DNA from: Beta vulgaris subsp. vulgaris
Taxonomy: Eukaryota > Streptophyta > Magnoliopsida > Caryophyllales > Amaranthaceae
Reading direction: 5' to 3'
Length of the DNA stretch: 64,000 nt
Assembly: GCF_026745355.1 (NCBI RefSeq)
Contig: NC_079206.1
Location: forward strand, 44,765,216-44,829,215
In this document: piece after piece, positions 36,679 through 49,200 of the stretch
How positions within the stretch are numbered: the first letter of the stretch is position 1
Layout of the letters: the number at the start of each line of letters is the position of its first letter
Notes under the pieces: model-generated
Told to the model about the DNA's origin: nothing
The model's input: only the letters and a program-made list of their open reading frames with translations
Databases searched by the model: none
Made by a program: the position numbers and the translations under genes

Positions 36679-36842
36679 CTAGTTTGGTTGAATGTAGGAA
36701 GTGTAAATTCCGAAGAGATCGAGAAAAGTAAGTCTCCTCTCTAGCGTTGTGCTAGGGTTTGGTTTTCATAGTCCTGGGAGTCCATTCATACTACTCGAAT
36801 TTCCGAGCTCTGTGATCCCTTTTGGGATTCTTGTCAGTCGTC

Positions 36843-38202
36843 ATGGCTGATGACATCGCTCTGAAGGTTTCTAGTCTACGTATCACTACTGAAGAAGATC
36901 GAACGATCGTATTCGAGGACGACGATCTTGACGAAACATCGCAGGACCTTGCTGCGTCGCTGGTTGGGAAAATTTTGACGGTTCGTTCATATAATTTTGA
37001 GGCTCTTAAACGAACCCTAAATCAAATCTGGGCAATCTCAAGAGGGGCGATTTTTCTGTAAGATTGAGAATGAGCTTTTTGTTGTACAATTTGCGTGCAA
37101 ACGTGATCGAGACAAAGTATTGGCCGGAAGGCCTTGGACATTCGACCAGAGTCTTGTTATGCTCCAAGAAATCGACCATGACATCCAGCCTTCCGATATA
37201 GTATTGAAGAAATGTCCTTTTTGGGTTCGTCTTTATAATTTACCGATGCGAAACCGAACCGAAAACCATATACGATTGCTAGGAGGATGTATAGGGGAGG
37301 TTCTTGAATTAGATTCTGATGGGATTATGTGGGATAAGTCAGCTCATTTAAAAATCCTTGTAGATGTTTCTCAACCCCTTAGAAGAGTTCAACGCATAAC
37401 TATGAAGAATGGCTCTACGTGTTTGATTGAAATAAAGTATGAATGTCTACCGACGTTTTGTTTCGCCTGTGGAATTATAGGCCACATTGAACGAGATTGT
37501 TTGAAGGTTATAGATGATGGAAGAGAGGAAGAGAAACAATGGGGTGCATGGCTTCGCGCTTCGCCGCGTAAAGGGAGACAAAGGTTAGAGGAGGAAGCTA
37601 AGCAATTTTTACGTGGGGCAAGAAGGCTGGATTTTTATGGGCCTAATGTGGAGGGTGTTAAACCTCACATTCCTACTGCAATGGTGGAAGACGATACGGC
37701 AAAGGTGCAGCAGGTCCACACGAATGCCTCCTTGAAGATGCCATGCAGTTTGGACGTCGAAGCTGCAACCCAGATGGCTTCTACGGGATTGACGCAGCAG
37801 GCCTAAGTGCCAAAAATAAAGGTGGCAACTTGCGTGGTGAACGAAATTGCTGTGACCCAGAAGGGTTCTATGGACTCTCTTATCTCAGGTGAACCACATA
37901 ACTCATTTTTATTTGTTGCTGGAGATGGTAGTAGTGCTACCAAGTTTAAAAAATTAAAATCTAAAAAACGTGTGGAGCAACCTGTTGACAATTCTTTGCT
38001 AATAAATCCATGCAATATTTCTAATGGTCTTATGAGTGGTGAAAAAAGAAAATTGGTGGATAATATGATGATTGACGATGGGACGGAACAAGTTGATTTA
38101 GGTGTGAAAAAACAAAAGTTAAATGGGCATTCTGTTACTAGCAGTAGTATTGATATTGTCGAGGCGGGGGTTGGGAGGGACCAACCCCGCCAGGAGTTAT
38201 GA
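36843..38202 (+). pseudogene. LINE ORF1 (DUF4283-type, CCHC zinc knuckle), 2 disruptions
   Basis: Begins MADDIALKVSSLRITTEEDR at the ATG at 36843. A frame change occurs in a T run near 37050. The second frame gives a DUF4283-like part (AGRPWTFDQSLVMLQEID) and the zinc knuckle CFACGIIGHIERDC (Cys-X2-Cys-X4-His-X4-Cys, about 37459-37500). An in-frame TAA at 37804-37806 interrupts it; the same frame then runs on to a TGA at 38200-38202. The C-terminal tail is Lys-rich. ORF1 proteins of plant L1s bind element RNA. Without the two lesions it would be about 450 residues. Confidence 0.85.
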
Positions 38203-41200
38203 AAATATTATGTTGGAACTGTCAGGGAATGAGTAACCCTTGGACAGTTCGTCAGATGAGGCGACTTTATGAGTCGTATACCCCCGACATATTTTTTGTG
38301 TCGGAAACAAAAGTTACAAAAAATATTGTGGAGCAAAAAAAGGAGAATTTGAGATTTTCGAATGCTTATGGTGTGTCGAGTGTGGGGAGAGCAGGAGGCC
38401 TTTGTATTTTTTGGAAAGATGAGACTATTTCATTCTCTTTTGTCTCGTATTCCCAGAATCATATTTGTGGTGATATTGTGAGTAGGGGTGAAAAATGTTG
38501 GAGATTTGTGGGGATCTATGGGTGGCCGGAGGAGGAAAATAAACAAAACATGGACGTTGATTAAAAAACTATGTGAGGAGTATCAAGGGCCAATAGTTTT
38601 TGGCGGTGATTTTAATGAAATTTTGAGATACGATGAGAAGGAAGAGGGCTCGAACAGAAATAGGAGAGCTATGGAGGGTTTTCGAGATGCAATGGCGAGT
38701 TGTAGGTTGGGTGAGCTGCGGTATGTGGGGCAGTGTATACTTGGGAGAGGGGTCGAAGTCCAGAGACGAGAATTAGAGAGAGACTTGACCGATTTATAAT
38801 ATCTCGTGATTGGTTGGATTTGTTCCCGGAGGCTTTCATCGAGCACTCGGTTAGATACAACTCGGATCATGCTGCGGTGGTATTAAAAGAAAGTGTTAGT
38901 GGTGGGGAACGAGTGAGGGGCAGTCGTGGATTCAGATTTGAGACTGGGTGGTTGTTAGATGAGACTTGTGAGGAGGTGGTGAAGAATAATGCTTGGAGCG
39001 CAGCTCAAGGTGAGCACATTACTGAGAGATTGGGGGCGGTGGCGAGAGATCTGTAAGGGTGGAGTAAGAAGAGTTTTGGGAATTTAAAAAAGCAAATCGC
39101 TCGAGTTGAGAGAAAGCTTCATGCGGCGCAGAAGGGTTCGATTTCGAGGGAGAATTGTGATATGTGTGTGGCTTTGGAGAGCGAGCTTGATGGCTTACAT
39201 GCTAAGAATGAGGCTTACTGGTACCTTCGTTCGAGAGTTTCGGAAGTAAAGGATAGGGACAGGAATACTGCCTATTTTCACCATAAGGCGTCTCAACGGA
39301 AAAAGAGGAACTATATTCATGGCGTCAAGGATAAGGATGGTGTGTGGCAAACGGAGGAAGAGGATATCGAGAGGGAGGTGGATCGATACTTTGACACGAT
39401 TTTTACCTCGTCTGAGCCATCTAGAGATAGTTTGCAAGAAGTTTTAAAGCATGTGAGGTCTTCTGTGACCCAAGAATACAATGACATCTTGATCCACCCA
39501 TATACAAAAGAGGAGATTTATGCTGCATTAAGTGAGATGCACCCTTGTAAGGCTCCTGGGCCTGATGGGATGCATGCTATATTTTATCAGAGGTTCTGGC
39601 ATATCATTGGCGACGAGGTATTTTCTTATATTAGCAATATGTTGCATAACTTTTCTTGCCCAGGAGATGTTAATTGTACCAATATTGCTCTTATTCATAA
39701 AGTTAAATCTCCTACTGTTGTTTCCGAATTTTGACCTATCAATTTATGTAATGTCCTGTACAAAATAGATTCTAAAGCTCTTGTTCTGAGACTCAAACAA
39801 TTCCCCCCTGCACTTGTAATTGAGAATCAAAGTGCTTTTGTCCCTGGAAAAATGATTTCGGATAACTCTCTCATTGCACTAGAGATTTTTCATACTATGA
39901 AGAAGAGGAATAATAGCAGGAAAGGTTTGATTGTGATGAAACTTGACATGAGTAAAGCCTACGATAGAGTGGAGTGGGGTTTTCTCAGGAAGCTCCTGTT
40001 GACAATGGGTTTTGATGGAAGATGGGTTAATTTGGTGATGAGTTGCGTATCAACTGTATCGTATTCCTTCATTATTAATGGACGAGTACGTGGTTTTGTG
40101 ACTCCCTCTCGAGGATTGCGCCAGGGGATCCTTTATCTCCGTTCTTGTTTATCTTGGTTGCTGATGCATTTTCTCAGATGATTCAACAAAAGGTGGCTAC
40201 GAAAGAAATTCATGGTGCGAGGGCAAGCCGGAATGGTCCAGAAATCTCTCACCTTCTTTTTGCAGATGATAGTCTTCTCTTTACCAGGGCTACTCGACAG
40301 GAATGCTTGACAATAGTTGATATTCTCAACAAATATGAAGCGGCATCCGGGAAGAAAATTAATTATGAAAAGTCGGAAGTATCCTTTAGTAAAGGTGTAA
40401 GCTGTGAGAAAAAAGAAGAATTGATTGATCTTCTCCATATGAGGCATGTTGACAGACATCAGAAGTATTTTGGGATCCCGTCTCTCTGTGGGAAATCTAA
40501 GAAAGTGCTTTTTCGGGAACTATTAGACAGAATGTGGAAGAAATTGAGGGGGTGGATGGAAAAGTTGTTGTCCCGAGCTGGGAAAGAGGTTCTTATCAAG
40601 GCAGTCATCCAAGCATTGCCTACATATCTGATGGGAGTCTACAAGCTTCCTGTTGCTGTTATACAGGAAATTCACTCTACTATGGCTCGCTTTTGGTGAG
40701 GCAAGGGGATGAACGGAAAATGCATTGGCTGAGTTGGGAGAAAATGTGTAAACCCAAATGTATAGGGGGTATGGGATTTAAGGACCTTGCGGTTTTTAAT
40801 GATGCTTTGTTGGGTAAACAAGTCTGGCGTTTATTACATTACAAAAAGTCACTTTTGAGTCGGGTAATGAGCGCCAAGTATTATCCTCATGGTGATGTTT
40901 GTCAAGCGAGGTTAGGATATTCTGCTAGCTATTCGTGGCGGAGTATTTGGGGTGCAAAGAGTTTGGTATTGGAGTGATTTGGAGGGTGGGAGATGGCACG
41001 AAAATTAACATATGGAGCGAACCATGGGTTGGGGACGAAGAAGGTAGATTTATCAAGAGTGCTCGAGTGGAGGGACTAGAAGTGGTTGGGGATTTAATGG
41101 ATGTGGAAAGAAAGGAGTGGAATACGGAACTTATTGATAGACATTTCAATAAGCGTGACCAACAGTGTATTATGGCGATTCCTTTAAGCGCTAGGTGTTT

Positions 41201-42263
41201 ACAAGATGAATTAACTTGGGCGTACTCTAAGGATGGCACCTATTCGGTGAAAACTGCTTATATGTTGGGTAAAGGTGGGAACCTGGATGATTTTCATAGA
41301 GTGTGGAATATTTTGTGGAACTTAAATGTGTCGCCTAAGGTTCGCCATTTCATGTGGCGTGCATGCACAAGCTCCCTCCCGGTAAGGGATGTGCTTAAGC
41401 GACGTCACCTAGTCGAAGAAGCTGGTTGCCCCTGTTGTGCCAGAGAGGATGAGACGCAATCACATTTATTCTATAGATGTCCGATGTCGCTAAACTTGTG
41501 GGAAGAGCTAGGTTGTAATATGTTATTGCAAGAGGTGGAAGCTGAATGCATGTGTGACACCCTAGTCAGATGGAGCGAGATGGATGCAAAAGTGGTTCAA
41601 AAGGGTTGTTATATCCTTTAGAATGTGTGGGGTGAAAGAAACAAGAAAGTATTTGAGAATACTAGTCACCCTGTCCCTGTTGTGTGTCAGAGAATCATGA
41701 GACAAGTTGATGACTTTAATTGCTATGCAGTAAGGATTTATGGTGGAATGCGACCCTTCACGTCTCCGAGCCCAGCCAGATGGCACGCTCCCCCTACTGG
41801 TGCTATTAAGTTGAACACAGATGCAAGCTTGGCCGATGACGGTTGGGTGGGTCTTGGAGTGATAGCCCGTGACTCAGAAGGTAGGGTGTGCTTTGCTGCA
41901 ACTAGACGTGTGCGTGCCTACTGGCCTCCCGAGGTAGCTGAATGTAAGGCCATTTATATGGCAACCCGATTGGCAAAAGCTCATGGATATGGTGATGTGA
42001 TTTTTGAGTCCGACTTTCTAGTAGCTACGAAAAGATTAACTAAAGCAGCAATTTTCTTCTCAGATATGGATGCAATACTTGGGGACATTCTTTCTATGTG
42101 TAATGCCTTTTCTTCTGTTTCCTTTTCTCATGTTAGAAGGGATGGGAATTGTGTTGCCCATAACCTCGCTAGAGTAGTGGCGTTTGGTGTTGAGCAATGT
42201 TGGGAGCGTCATTGTCCTAGTATTGTAACACCTTATGTACTTATGGACACCTTGTCCCTTTGA
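38199..42263 (+). pseudogene. LINE ORF2: AP endonuclease, reverse transcriptase, RNase H; about 8 disruptions
   Basis: The ATG overlaps the ORF1 stop (ATGA at 38199-38202). Endonuclease: ILCWNCQGM, SETK, GGDFNE (about 38600) and SDHAAV (about 38865). RT: CKAPGPDGM (about 39550), KLDMSKAYDRVEW (about 39939) and HLLFADDSLLF (about 40250), so the FADD catalytic pair is intact. Downstream lie a zf-RVT-like CPCCAREDETQSHLFYRCP (about 41430) and an RNase H domain with LNTDAS, AECKA and ESD acidic residues (about 41810-42170). Frame changes occur near 38550, 38735, 40128, 40697 and 40975; stops at 39054, 39732 and 41619. The protein would copy LINE RNA at a nicked target, but this copy is dead. Confidence 0.93.
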
Positions 42264-42366
42264 TTAATGCACTTCTCTTTCCCCTCAAAAAAAAAAAAAA
42301 AAGGAAGTGTAAATTCCTTGGAATACTATCTTCCCATGTAATTGTATTTTTTAGGAATTGCTAGAT

Positions 42367-42514
42367 GGTGTTTGGTGATTCAAGGGAAATGAAAATTCCC
42401 ATGAAAATTTCCACTTACCTAGGTCCCCCTAGGTAAGTAACTTCCTCCATTTTATGGGAAGTGGAACTTCCTACAAATTTCTACTTTTCATGAATTTGTC
42501 AACCAAACAACACC
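42367..42514. mobile_element. Foldback MITE with a perfect central hairpin
   Basis: Ends GGTGTTTGGTGATTCAA... and ...GAATTTGTCAACCAAACAACACC form an inverted repeat. Its centre (42414-42437) is a perfect 10-bp stem CTTACCTAGG/CCTAGGTAAG with a 4-base loop. The whole 148 bp can fold back on itself. It lies inside the MITE that received the LINE. Confidence 0.5.
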
Positions 42515-42590
42515 AAACAATTTCAATTTCTAGGATTTTTAATTTCCTATGTTAAATAATGTTAACCAAATAACCCCTAAGTTGGGATTA

Positions 42591-43226
42591 TCTAAAATAA
42601 TTTGGATTATTTGTAGAAGACTAGTAAAATTGGGATTATTTAGTTAAACTTTTCCTAATGCTAAAAACAAAAAAAAAAAAAGAATAAAACTGAAAAAAAA
42701 GGAGGACATAGACGGGAAAAAAAAATGAAAACTCTCTAACCCTAACCCTCAATTACAATTTACAACTCTCTTTCTCTCTCTAGGTTCATCCATTCCATTC
42801 CCAGCTTAAGCGATTTCTCATTCCGCGATTTCGCATTCTCATCTTCAAATTATCTTTCTCAAGTTGAAGAATACATACGAAGAGTGAAAAATAAAGGATT
42901 GCGCGCAAATTAGTCTTCTTCGTCGAGATCGCAAACTTGGTTTTTCCAAAAGAGATTGAAGGTTTGTTTAAGAGTTATTTTAATATAAGTTTCTAAGATT
43001 AAAATTTTGGATCTTTCGCATATTTTAGCAAGAATTCCGAGTATATATGTATAGTTTATAACATTGTTTAGTAATTTATTGAATATCGGGTTTTCATTGA
43101 AGATTTTCAATCTTTTTCGGGGATAAAAAATCTTGCAGAAGATTAGGTTTTGAAGGGTTTGTAGTGGAGAAGAAGTCATTAGTAGAGAAGGGTAGCTGAC
43201 ATGTGCAGATATTCTGGGTTTTTTCT
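42591..43226 (+). promoter_or_regulatory. Promoter and 5' leader of the GTE bromodomain gene
   Basis: Contains a telo-box AACCCTAA at 42738-42745, part of a CTCTAACCCTAACCCTC stretch, followed by CT-rich tracts (42766-42782). Telo-boxes with CT-rich leaders are common near plant transcription starts of growth-related genes. A plausible 5' leader intron has a donor at GAAG|GTTTGTT (about 42960) and an acceptor at TTTGTAG (about 43162) or GTGCAG (43208). No clear TATA box was identified. Confidence 0.5.
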
Positions 43227-43248
43227 ATGGCACCTGCTGTTCCCATAG
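43201..43248 (+). other. uORF overlapping the GTE start codon
   Basis: ATG at 43201 opens a 15-codon frame ([15 protein letters not shown]) that ends at TAG 43246-43248. It overlaps the main ATG at 43227 in another frame. If the GTGCAG at 43203-43208 is a splice acceptor, this ATG would be removed from the mRNA. Confidence 0.35.
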
Positions 43249-46200
43249 TGTATACTGGACAAAAAGAATCAAAGAATTGCTCTAAGAAAAGTTTGATGAA
43301 AATGATGGGAAAAGCGAGGAAGTTTTCTATAGGGAATCAAAGGGGTTTGATCTCGGATTACCGCCATGCTGTCGAAATCACGGCTGAGTCTGAGGGTTTT
43401 GGGAGTTCGGGGAGGGTAGACACGGAGATGACTCTGTCTGAGGATTCTTGCTCGCCGAAGAGGAAGCGGATTAGTTTAAACGGGGATAGTCATGATCATT
43501 TTGGTGTTCCTATACAAGTTCTATCATTTTCTAAGATGTCGAGGCTAGAGAGGAAGGAGTTGGAGGTTAGGTTGAGGAGGGAGCTTGATGAGGTTCGGGT
43601 ATTACAGAGGAGAGTTGCTTCTTTTACTACAAATGCTGTTGTGTTATCGCCAGCGAGTGATATTCGTAGCTGTAGTGATGGGCAGAAGAGGCCTCCTTTA
43701 GAGAATACTATGAGACTTCCTGAACATCCGGTACAGGGGAAGAAACAACCTGTAGGACGTAATGGGGCTCGTGTGAAAAAGGGTTTTCCTGGGCAGATTG
43801 ATCCGGCAAAGCACGTTGCACCAATGAACAACAATAACCCTATGCTAATGAAACGATGTGAAAACCTTTTGAGTTGGTTGATGGAACAACAATATTCTTG
43901 GGTGTTTAATGAACCTGTTGATGTTGTGAAGTTGAATATTCCCGATTATTTTACTGTCATTAAGCATCCCATGGATTTCGGCACAATAAAGAGCAAGCTA
44001 AGCAGAGGGGAATACACAAATCCACTGGTGTTCGCTTCGGATGTTAGGCTTACTTTTTCAAATGCAATGACGTATAATCCACCTGGAAATGATGTCCATT
44101 TCATGGCTCAAGCACTAAGTAAATGTTTTGAGCAGAGGTGGAAAGTAATAGAGAAAAAGATCCCCAAAACTACGGATGTTCAAGCATTACCTTCGCAGTT
44201 GCATGCCCCTTTGCAGAATGAATCAACTGCACATCATGTACCACCTTCAAAGAAAAAGAAGGTTGCCCCTGTTGGAATAGGGAAGTTGGAGCCTGTCAAG
44301 AAGGTGATAACGGATGAGGAGAAGCAAGACCTGAGCAAGGAATTGGAGGAATATCTTAGTGAATTACCGGACAATATAATTGATTTCTTGAAAGAAAATA
44401 GTTCTGGTGCTGACCAAAGCATCGAGGATGAGATTGAGATTGATATCTGTGCTCTCAGTGACGATGTCTTTTTCAAGCTGAGAAAGATGGTAGATGATTT
44501 CCTCTTGGAGAAAAAGAAGAACCAGGCAAGGTCTGAGCCATGCGAAATAGAGGTACTTTTTTTATGCTTTGTCGTATCTTTGCGTCCAGCTTACTCTCTT
44601 AGTTTTCCCCCTTTCGTATTTTTCGGACTTTTTAGCATCTGATAGCATGTGTTTGAATGCTCGCATTACATTTTGACTTATTGTTGCTGGCTTTTGATTG
44701 AATGTTATGTTTGTACGACTTTTCTCATGATCTTTTCTCCTTGTTACAGCTGCAAAATGAGTCCGGGTTGAGCAATTCATCTATTCAAGTTGGAAAAGGT
44801 TATTTCTGATCCGTATAGAAGGGTAGATTGCTACTGTGAAGTCACCCCTGTATGGCTTTCTAACTTTCTTTTATGTGTTACTTGGGGTGGAATGTGTCTC
44901 AGGCAATGAGGTGGTCGATGAGGATATTGATATTGGGGGTAGTGACCATCCTATTTCAAGCTTCCCTCCAGTGGAGATAGAGAAAGACACAGCCAATAAG
45001 AACAGTAGATGCAGTAGTCCTACCAGTTCCAGCAGTGACTCAGGTTCATCATCTAGTGGTTGGTCCTTTAGTTAGCATTTTTGGTTTCATCCCATTTCAA
45101 ATGGTTGTTATTGTATATTATTCTGCATGGTAGTAGTTTGCCGTATACTGATGGATATAGTTGGTTAGAAATTAGCAAGCTTCCGTGCCTACTTTTCATT
45201 AGTTTTTTTTTTTGATGGAAATAATCTCTTTCTATTTGTTTATAACTGCTACTTATTGCATCAGGTAGCTACTTATTGCATCAGGTAGATAAGTATACTT
45301 CCACCAGATTAACTTATGCTGCTATCACTGATACCTTTTGGTTTCTATATGTATACCCTAGTTCTTTTTTATTTATTTGGTAATGCTGCTAGGCTTTGTT
45401 CACTTCAAGTTCCTGTTATTGCTTTTGTACCCATGTTCTTGTTTTTCTTTTCCAAACTTCTTTCCTCTCCCTTTTAGATCTGCACTGGGCTAAGATAGGT
45501 CATCAGTCATCACCCCCTTCAAATTTCTTACTGTACACCTAAGAGAATCAATGAACCATGTAAACATTCTATATCTTTGGTGAATTTTTTTCAATTCTAG
45601 TAGCTTTGAAGTCCCAACCAATAAAATAAACTTACACAAAGATTGTAATGAGTATTACTATTATTTTTGTTAAGAGAGATGATAACATTAAGAACTATGA
45701 GTTCAATGCTATTTAATGACAGAAGTAGGACACTTCAGGCAAGGAGTATGATTAGTTCACTTAACAGCTAAATATAATATTTTGGACTTGGTATATTTGG
45801 ATGTTGCAGAATGGTATAGTTTTTTTTGACTTTTGGTTCTACAATGTCGCAGGTCAGTTCTGATCTTTTTGATCTTAATGTGACTTATAATCTTCCCTGC
45901 TAGATGTAAACCTTGGGAATAGGATAGATGTGTTCTAGAAGTTATATATTCAGGTGGAGCTCAAAGTATTGTTAATGATTGATTCATGGTTTACTTAATA
46001 TCCGATTGATTCAATAGTGACCATTTCCAGACCACCATTTCCCATTTTGTTTTATGCATGTCTCTTGTCTATTTCTTCGTCCTTTTTTGAGGTGTTGTTT
46101 CACCAAGGTGGGGTGGGGTAGAGGTGTATTAAGGAACTGTTGCTATGGGCTTTATCTATCCTTCATATTCTTGCTGGTTACTCCTTAATTCTTGCTGGTT

Positions 46201-49200
46201 ACTCCTTAATTCTTGCTGGTTACTTCTAGGTTAATTAATATAATTAGAAACACTTAATAATGTCAAGGTTACTTAAATATTGGGATCTGAAGTAAGTTAT
46301 ATCGTATACTGTGTGCGTTGGAGAAGCTATGTGTTGAATTGGATGACACTATCACTTTCTTTTCGTTTATATGTCACAGCAATTGTTGCTTGGACCATTT
46401 CTCAGTCTAATTTGTGGAAACTAAATAGTATATTCCTGTTGGTCAGCAGCTTGTTTCAATACGGATTTGTTCTGTTTGCCTTTGTGTAGTTGGTGCCTGA
46501 TACGTAGTTACTGCGAGATAACTCTAGCTATGCTAGTGTACACCAGGTCAGTAATAGATTAGTTCATGATAATTGAAACTTGGTATGAAATTGCTGAAGT
46601 ACAGTGATCACAGCTACCTAGATAGGGAGTCCAAAATATTATATTTTACAATCTGGAGCCAATTGAAGATTGTATCTTGATGTCTATTGTGATAAAACAT
46701 GACTAATCTCCTTAATATGAGCATATTGCTTGGTCTATGTTTAACTTCTGCTTCTTTATACTCTTCATGATGCCTCTCGAGGGTTTTCTTGATCATTTTT
46801 TAGCTGCACTAAGCCTGTATAGGATTTTGTCTAGGGAAAGCTGATGCAGTTTTGGGAAAGAGGGATCAAAGGAGATTCGTGAGATCACTGAAAATGTAGT
46901 CTGGGTGGTGTATTTACATAGGTATCAGATGTGAGTAGACTTTCCTGGATCTGACTGGCCATGGATGGACCTAACTGCCACTTATGGACGGATCTATTAG
47001 TTATGGGTGTTGGAGTTGTGAGAAGGAAGTGAAATGCGTGGGTAGAGGTTTGGGGGAAAAGGGGGGGGGGGGGAGGGTCATATGTAAGAGTGGAAAATTT
47101 TGGTTAAGTTCTTTTTAACATTTCTAGATGGTGTCGATCATTAATTATCCTAATTGATCAACACGAATACAGTGTTGACTCCGTCATGTGTTAAATAGAC
47201 AGATCTTATAACTTCTCATCATTTCAAAGATAATTTCCCTTTCATGCTACTATGTGACTTTGTGGCATTTCTTGTTCATTTTCCCGATTGGAGATAAGGT
47301 GTACTCATGTGAGACTATTGGGTAAGTGCTAGTGATAGTGCAAGCTTTGATTTAGTAGGCCAACAAATATATGATGCACTCTGATTTGTGATATTCTTAA
47401 TTTGTGTCAGATTTTGTGTTGCCGCTGATATGTATAATCAAACTAACCTATTTTGAAATGTCAAAAGTGCTGAAACACATGGCTGTGGGAGTACTTATCT
47501 TCTGTAACCTACTCTTTTTTTATGAATGATTCTGAATTCTGTTGATTGGTTGCTTGACAGCTATTGGGCAGTGTCTAACTTTGAGATTGGCTTGTTCATT
47601 GAGCTATACAATTTTGTTTGATAAATGGCTTTTCCTGGCGTTTTATTGGCTTTTCGCTCTTTTATGTTGTCAAACAAGGGTGTGCTAGACTGTGTTCAAT
47701 CTGAGTTAACTAAGTAGTAAATATGGCAAACCTAATCGTAACAGGATATTAGTTATCCTGAACATTTGGGAACCTAGAACTTTTGATTGGATTTGGGTAT
47801 GTAGGACTTCTGATTGGATTTGGGTAATGATATTTTCTCACAAGGAAAGCCAACAAGAAATGAATAAAAAAGGAATTGTAGTAGCTATAAAAACAAAATC
47901 CAAACTAACGAAAACTGAAATTAAATACAAATCATTGAATTTGTTTACCTTTTGTTTGGTAGGGTGGAATTGGATGGAAAAGAGTAATCATTTGCTTAAA
48001 TTTAACTTATTTTTTGCGGAATTGTAACTTATTTTTGAACCGTAACTTATTTTTGCTGTAACTCATTTTAATAAGTTGCGGAGAACATATACTAAGTGAA
48101 ACAACTAATTTGGTAGAATATCTAATTACATTCAAGTTGCAAGAGTTGTAATCAATTATTGTTTGGGTAGAATATCTAATTTGGTAGCAAGACATGTTTA
48201 GTGGTTTGATTTGTGTAAGAGTAGGGCTTTGAAGTTATTGTTTCAAAGGATGAGATGAACTTGTGTTTCCAGCTTTTGTTCCAAGTTTGTGTGCTTTCTA
48301 ATCTTTACAAAGTTTGTGGTAGTTCTGAACTTTTGTGGAATTTTGGCATTTAAATATCCTTTGGATCCTTGTTGAAATGGTCATGTAGTCTAATATTTAG
48401 AGTTTAGATTCTTTGGTGAGCTATAAATTGTAATAGTTGCCGGATTGTCCTTGCAGTACATCTGCCTTTTGTTTTAGAGAAAGCCAATCAAGCTTCTTCC
48501 CCTGGATGAAACTTTAGTGCTCAGTTTTCAGGGCTTGATGGCATTAGGGATCCTAGAGGCAAGACATAAGAGGAGAGCTGAAGGCACAGGCCCAAGTGGG
48601 AGTTGTGACAGCTTGAAGATGAGTCAAATGCTTTTTCTTGTTTCCTATTTTTTCCCAAGGCAGCTATGACCTTGACCTTACCCCTGAATTACATTATGAC
48701 ACATGTATGAATTAGGAGAGAATCTAGACTCCTTTCCGTGGGGTGTTTCTTCTCAATCACAACGTAATGTCAAAAATGTGTGTCCCATGTCCTTGCATAG
48801 TTCCATATAAGGAGGCAACATGTACCGTTTCAGATTTTATGTAAGAACTACTCTACATAGACTCAGATCTTATGGAAAATGATCTCTAATAAAATCCCTT
48901 ATATGGTGCAACGCATCATGATATAATACTTATATTATATAGAAATGGAATGCTAGGATTGGTGATTACTTGCAAAACTTGAAAAGATTGTAGTATTAGT
49001 TGCATATATGCAAGCACCTTGATCTTTGACACATGGTCTAATCTATGCAGAAAATAGAAATTAAAGAAGGTTGATATTACAAAGACAATAATCCTAAATC
49101 TTAATTATTACGTTTCCACATCAAAGTGAAATAGAGTAGTTAATTATTTTTTCTTTCATTTAATGCCTATTGGTGTTCCAAAAGTTCTCTTTCGAAGTCC

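Larger units (their letters stand above)
36712..42302 (+). mobile_element. L1-type LINE, nearly full length (5591 bp), 15-bp TSD
   Basis: A 15-bp direct repeat GGAAGTGTAAATTCC flanks it (36697-36711 and 42303-42317), and a run of A ends it (about 42287-42302). It contains a 130-bp 5' leader, ORF1 with a zinc knuckle, and ORF2 with endonuclease, reverse transcriptase, a C-terminal Cys-rich zone and RNase H. That is the full layout of plant L1 LINEs. The two TSD copies are identical, so the insertion is fairly recent, yet ORF1 has 2 and ORF2 about 8 disruptions. Confidence 0.95.
36679..42590. mobile_element. MITE-like repeat split by the LINE
   Basis: The left end, CTAGTTTGGTTGAATGTAGG (from 36679), pairs with the right end, GTTAACCAAATAACCCCTA (to 42590). 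Removing the LINE and one TSD leaves about 300 bp of non-coding sequence. A second foldback element sits inside the right half. The pairing is imperfect and the TSD unresolved. Confidence 0.45.

Noticed and set aside
42738..42751. Telomere-like AACCCTAACCCT
   Set aside because: Only two units at a gene promoter; read as a telo-box promoter element, not an interstitial telomere.
44836..45075. Separate small gene starting at an ATG at 44836
   Set aside because: It is GTE exon 3 (44903-45058) with intron sequence on both sides; splice sites and phase place it in the GTE gene.
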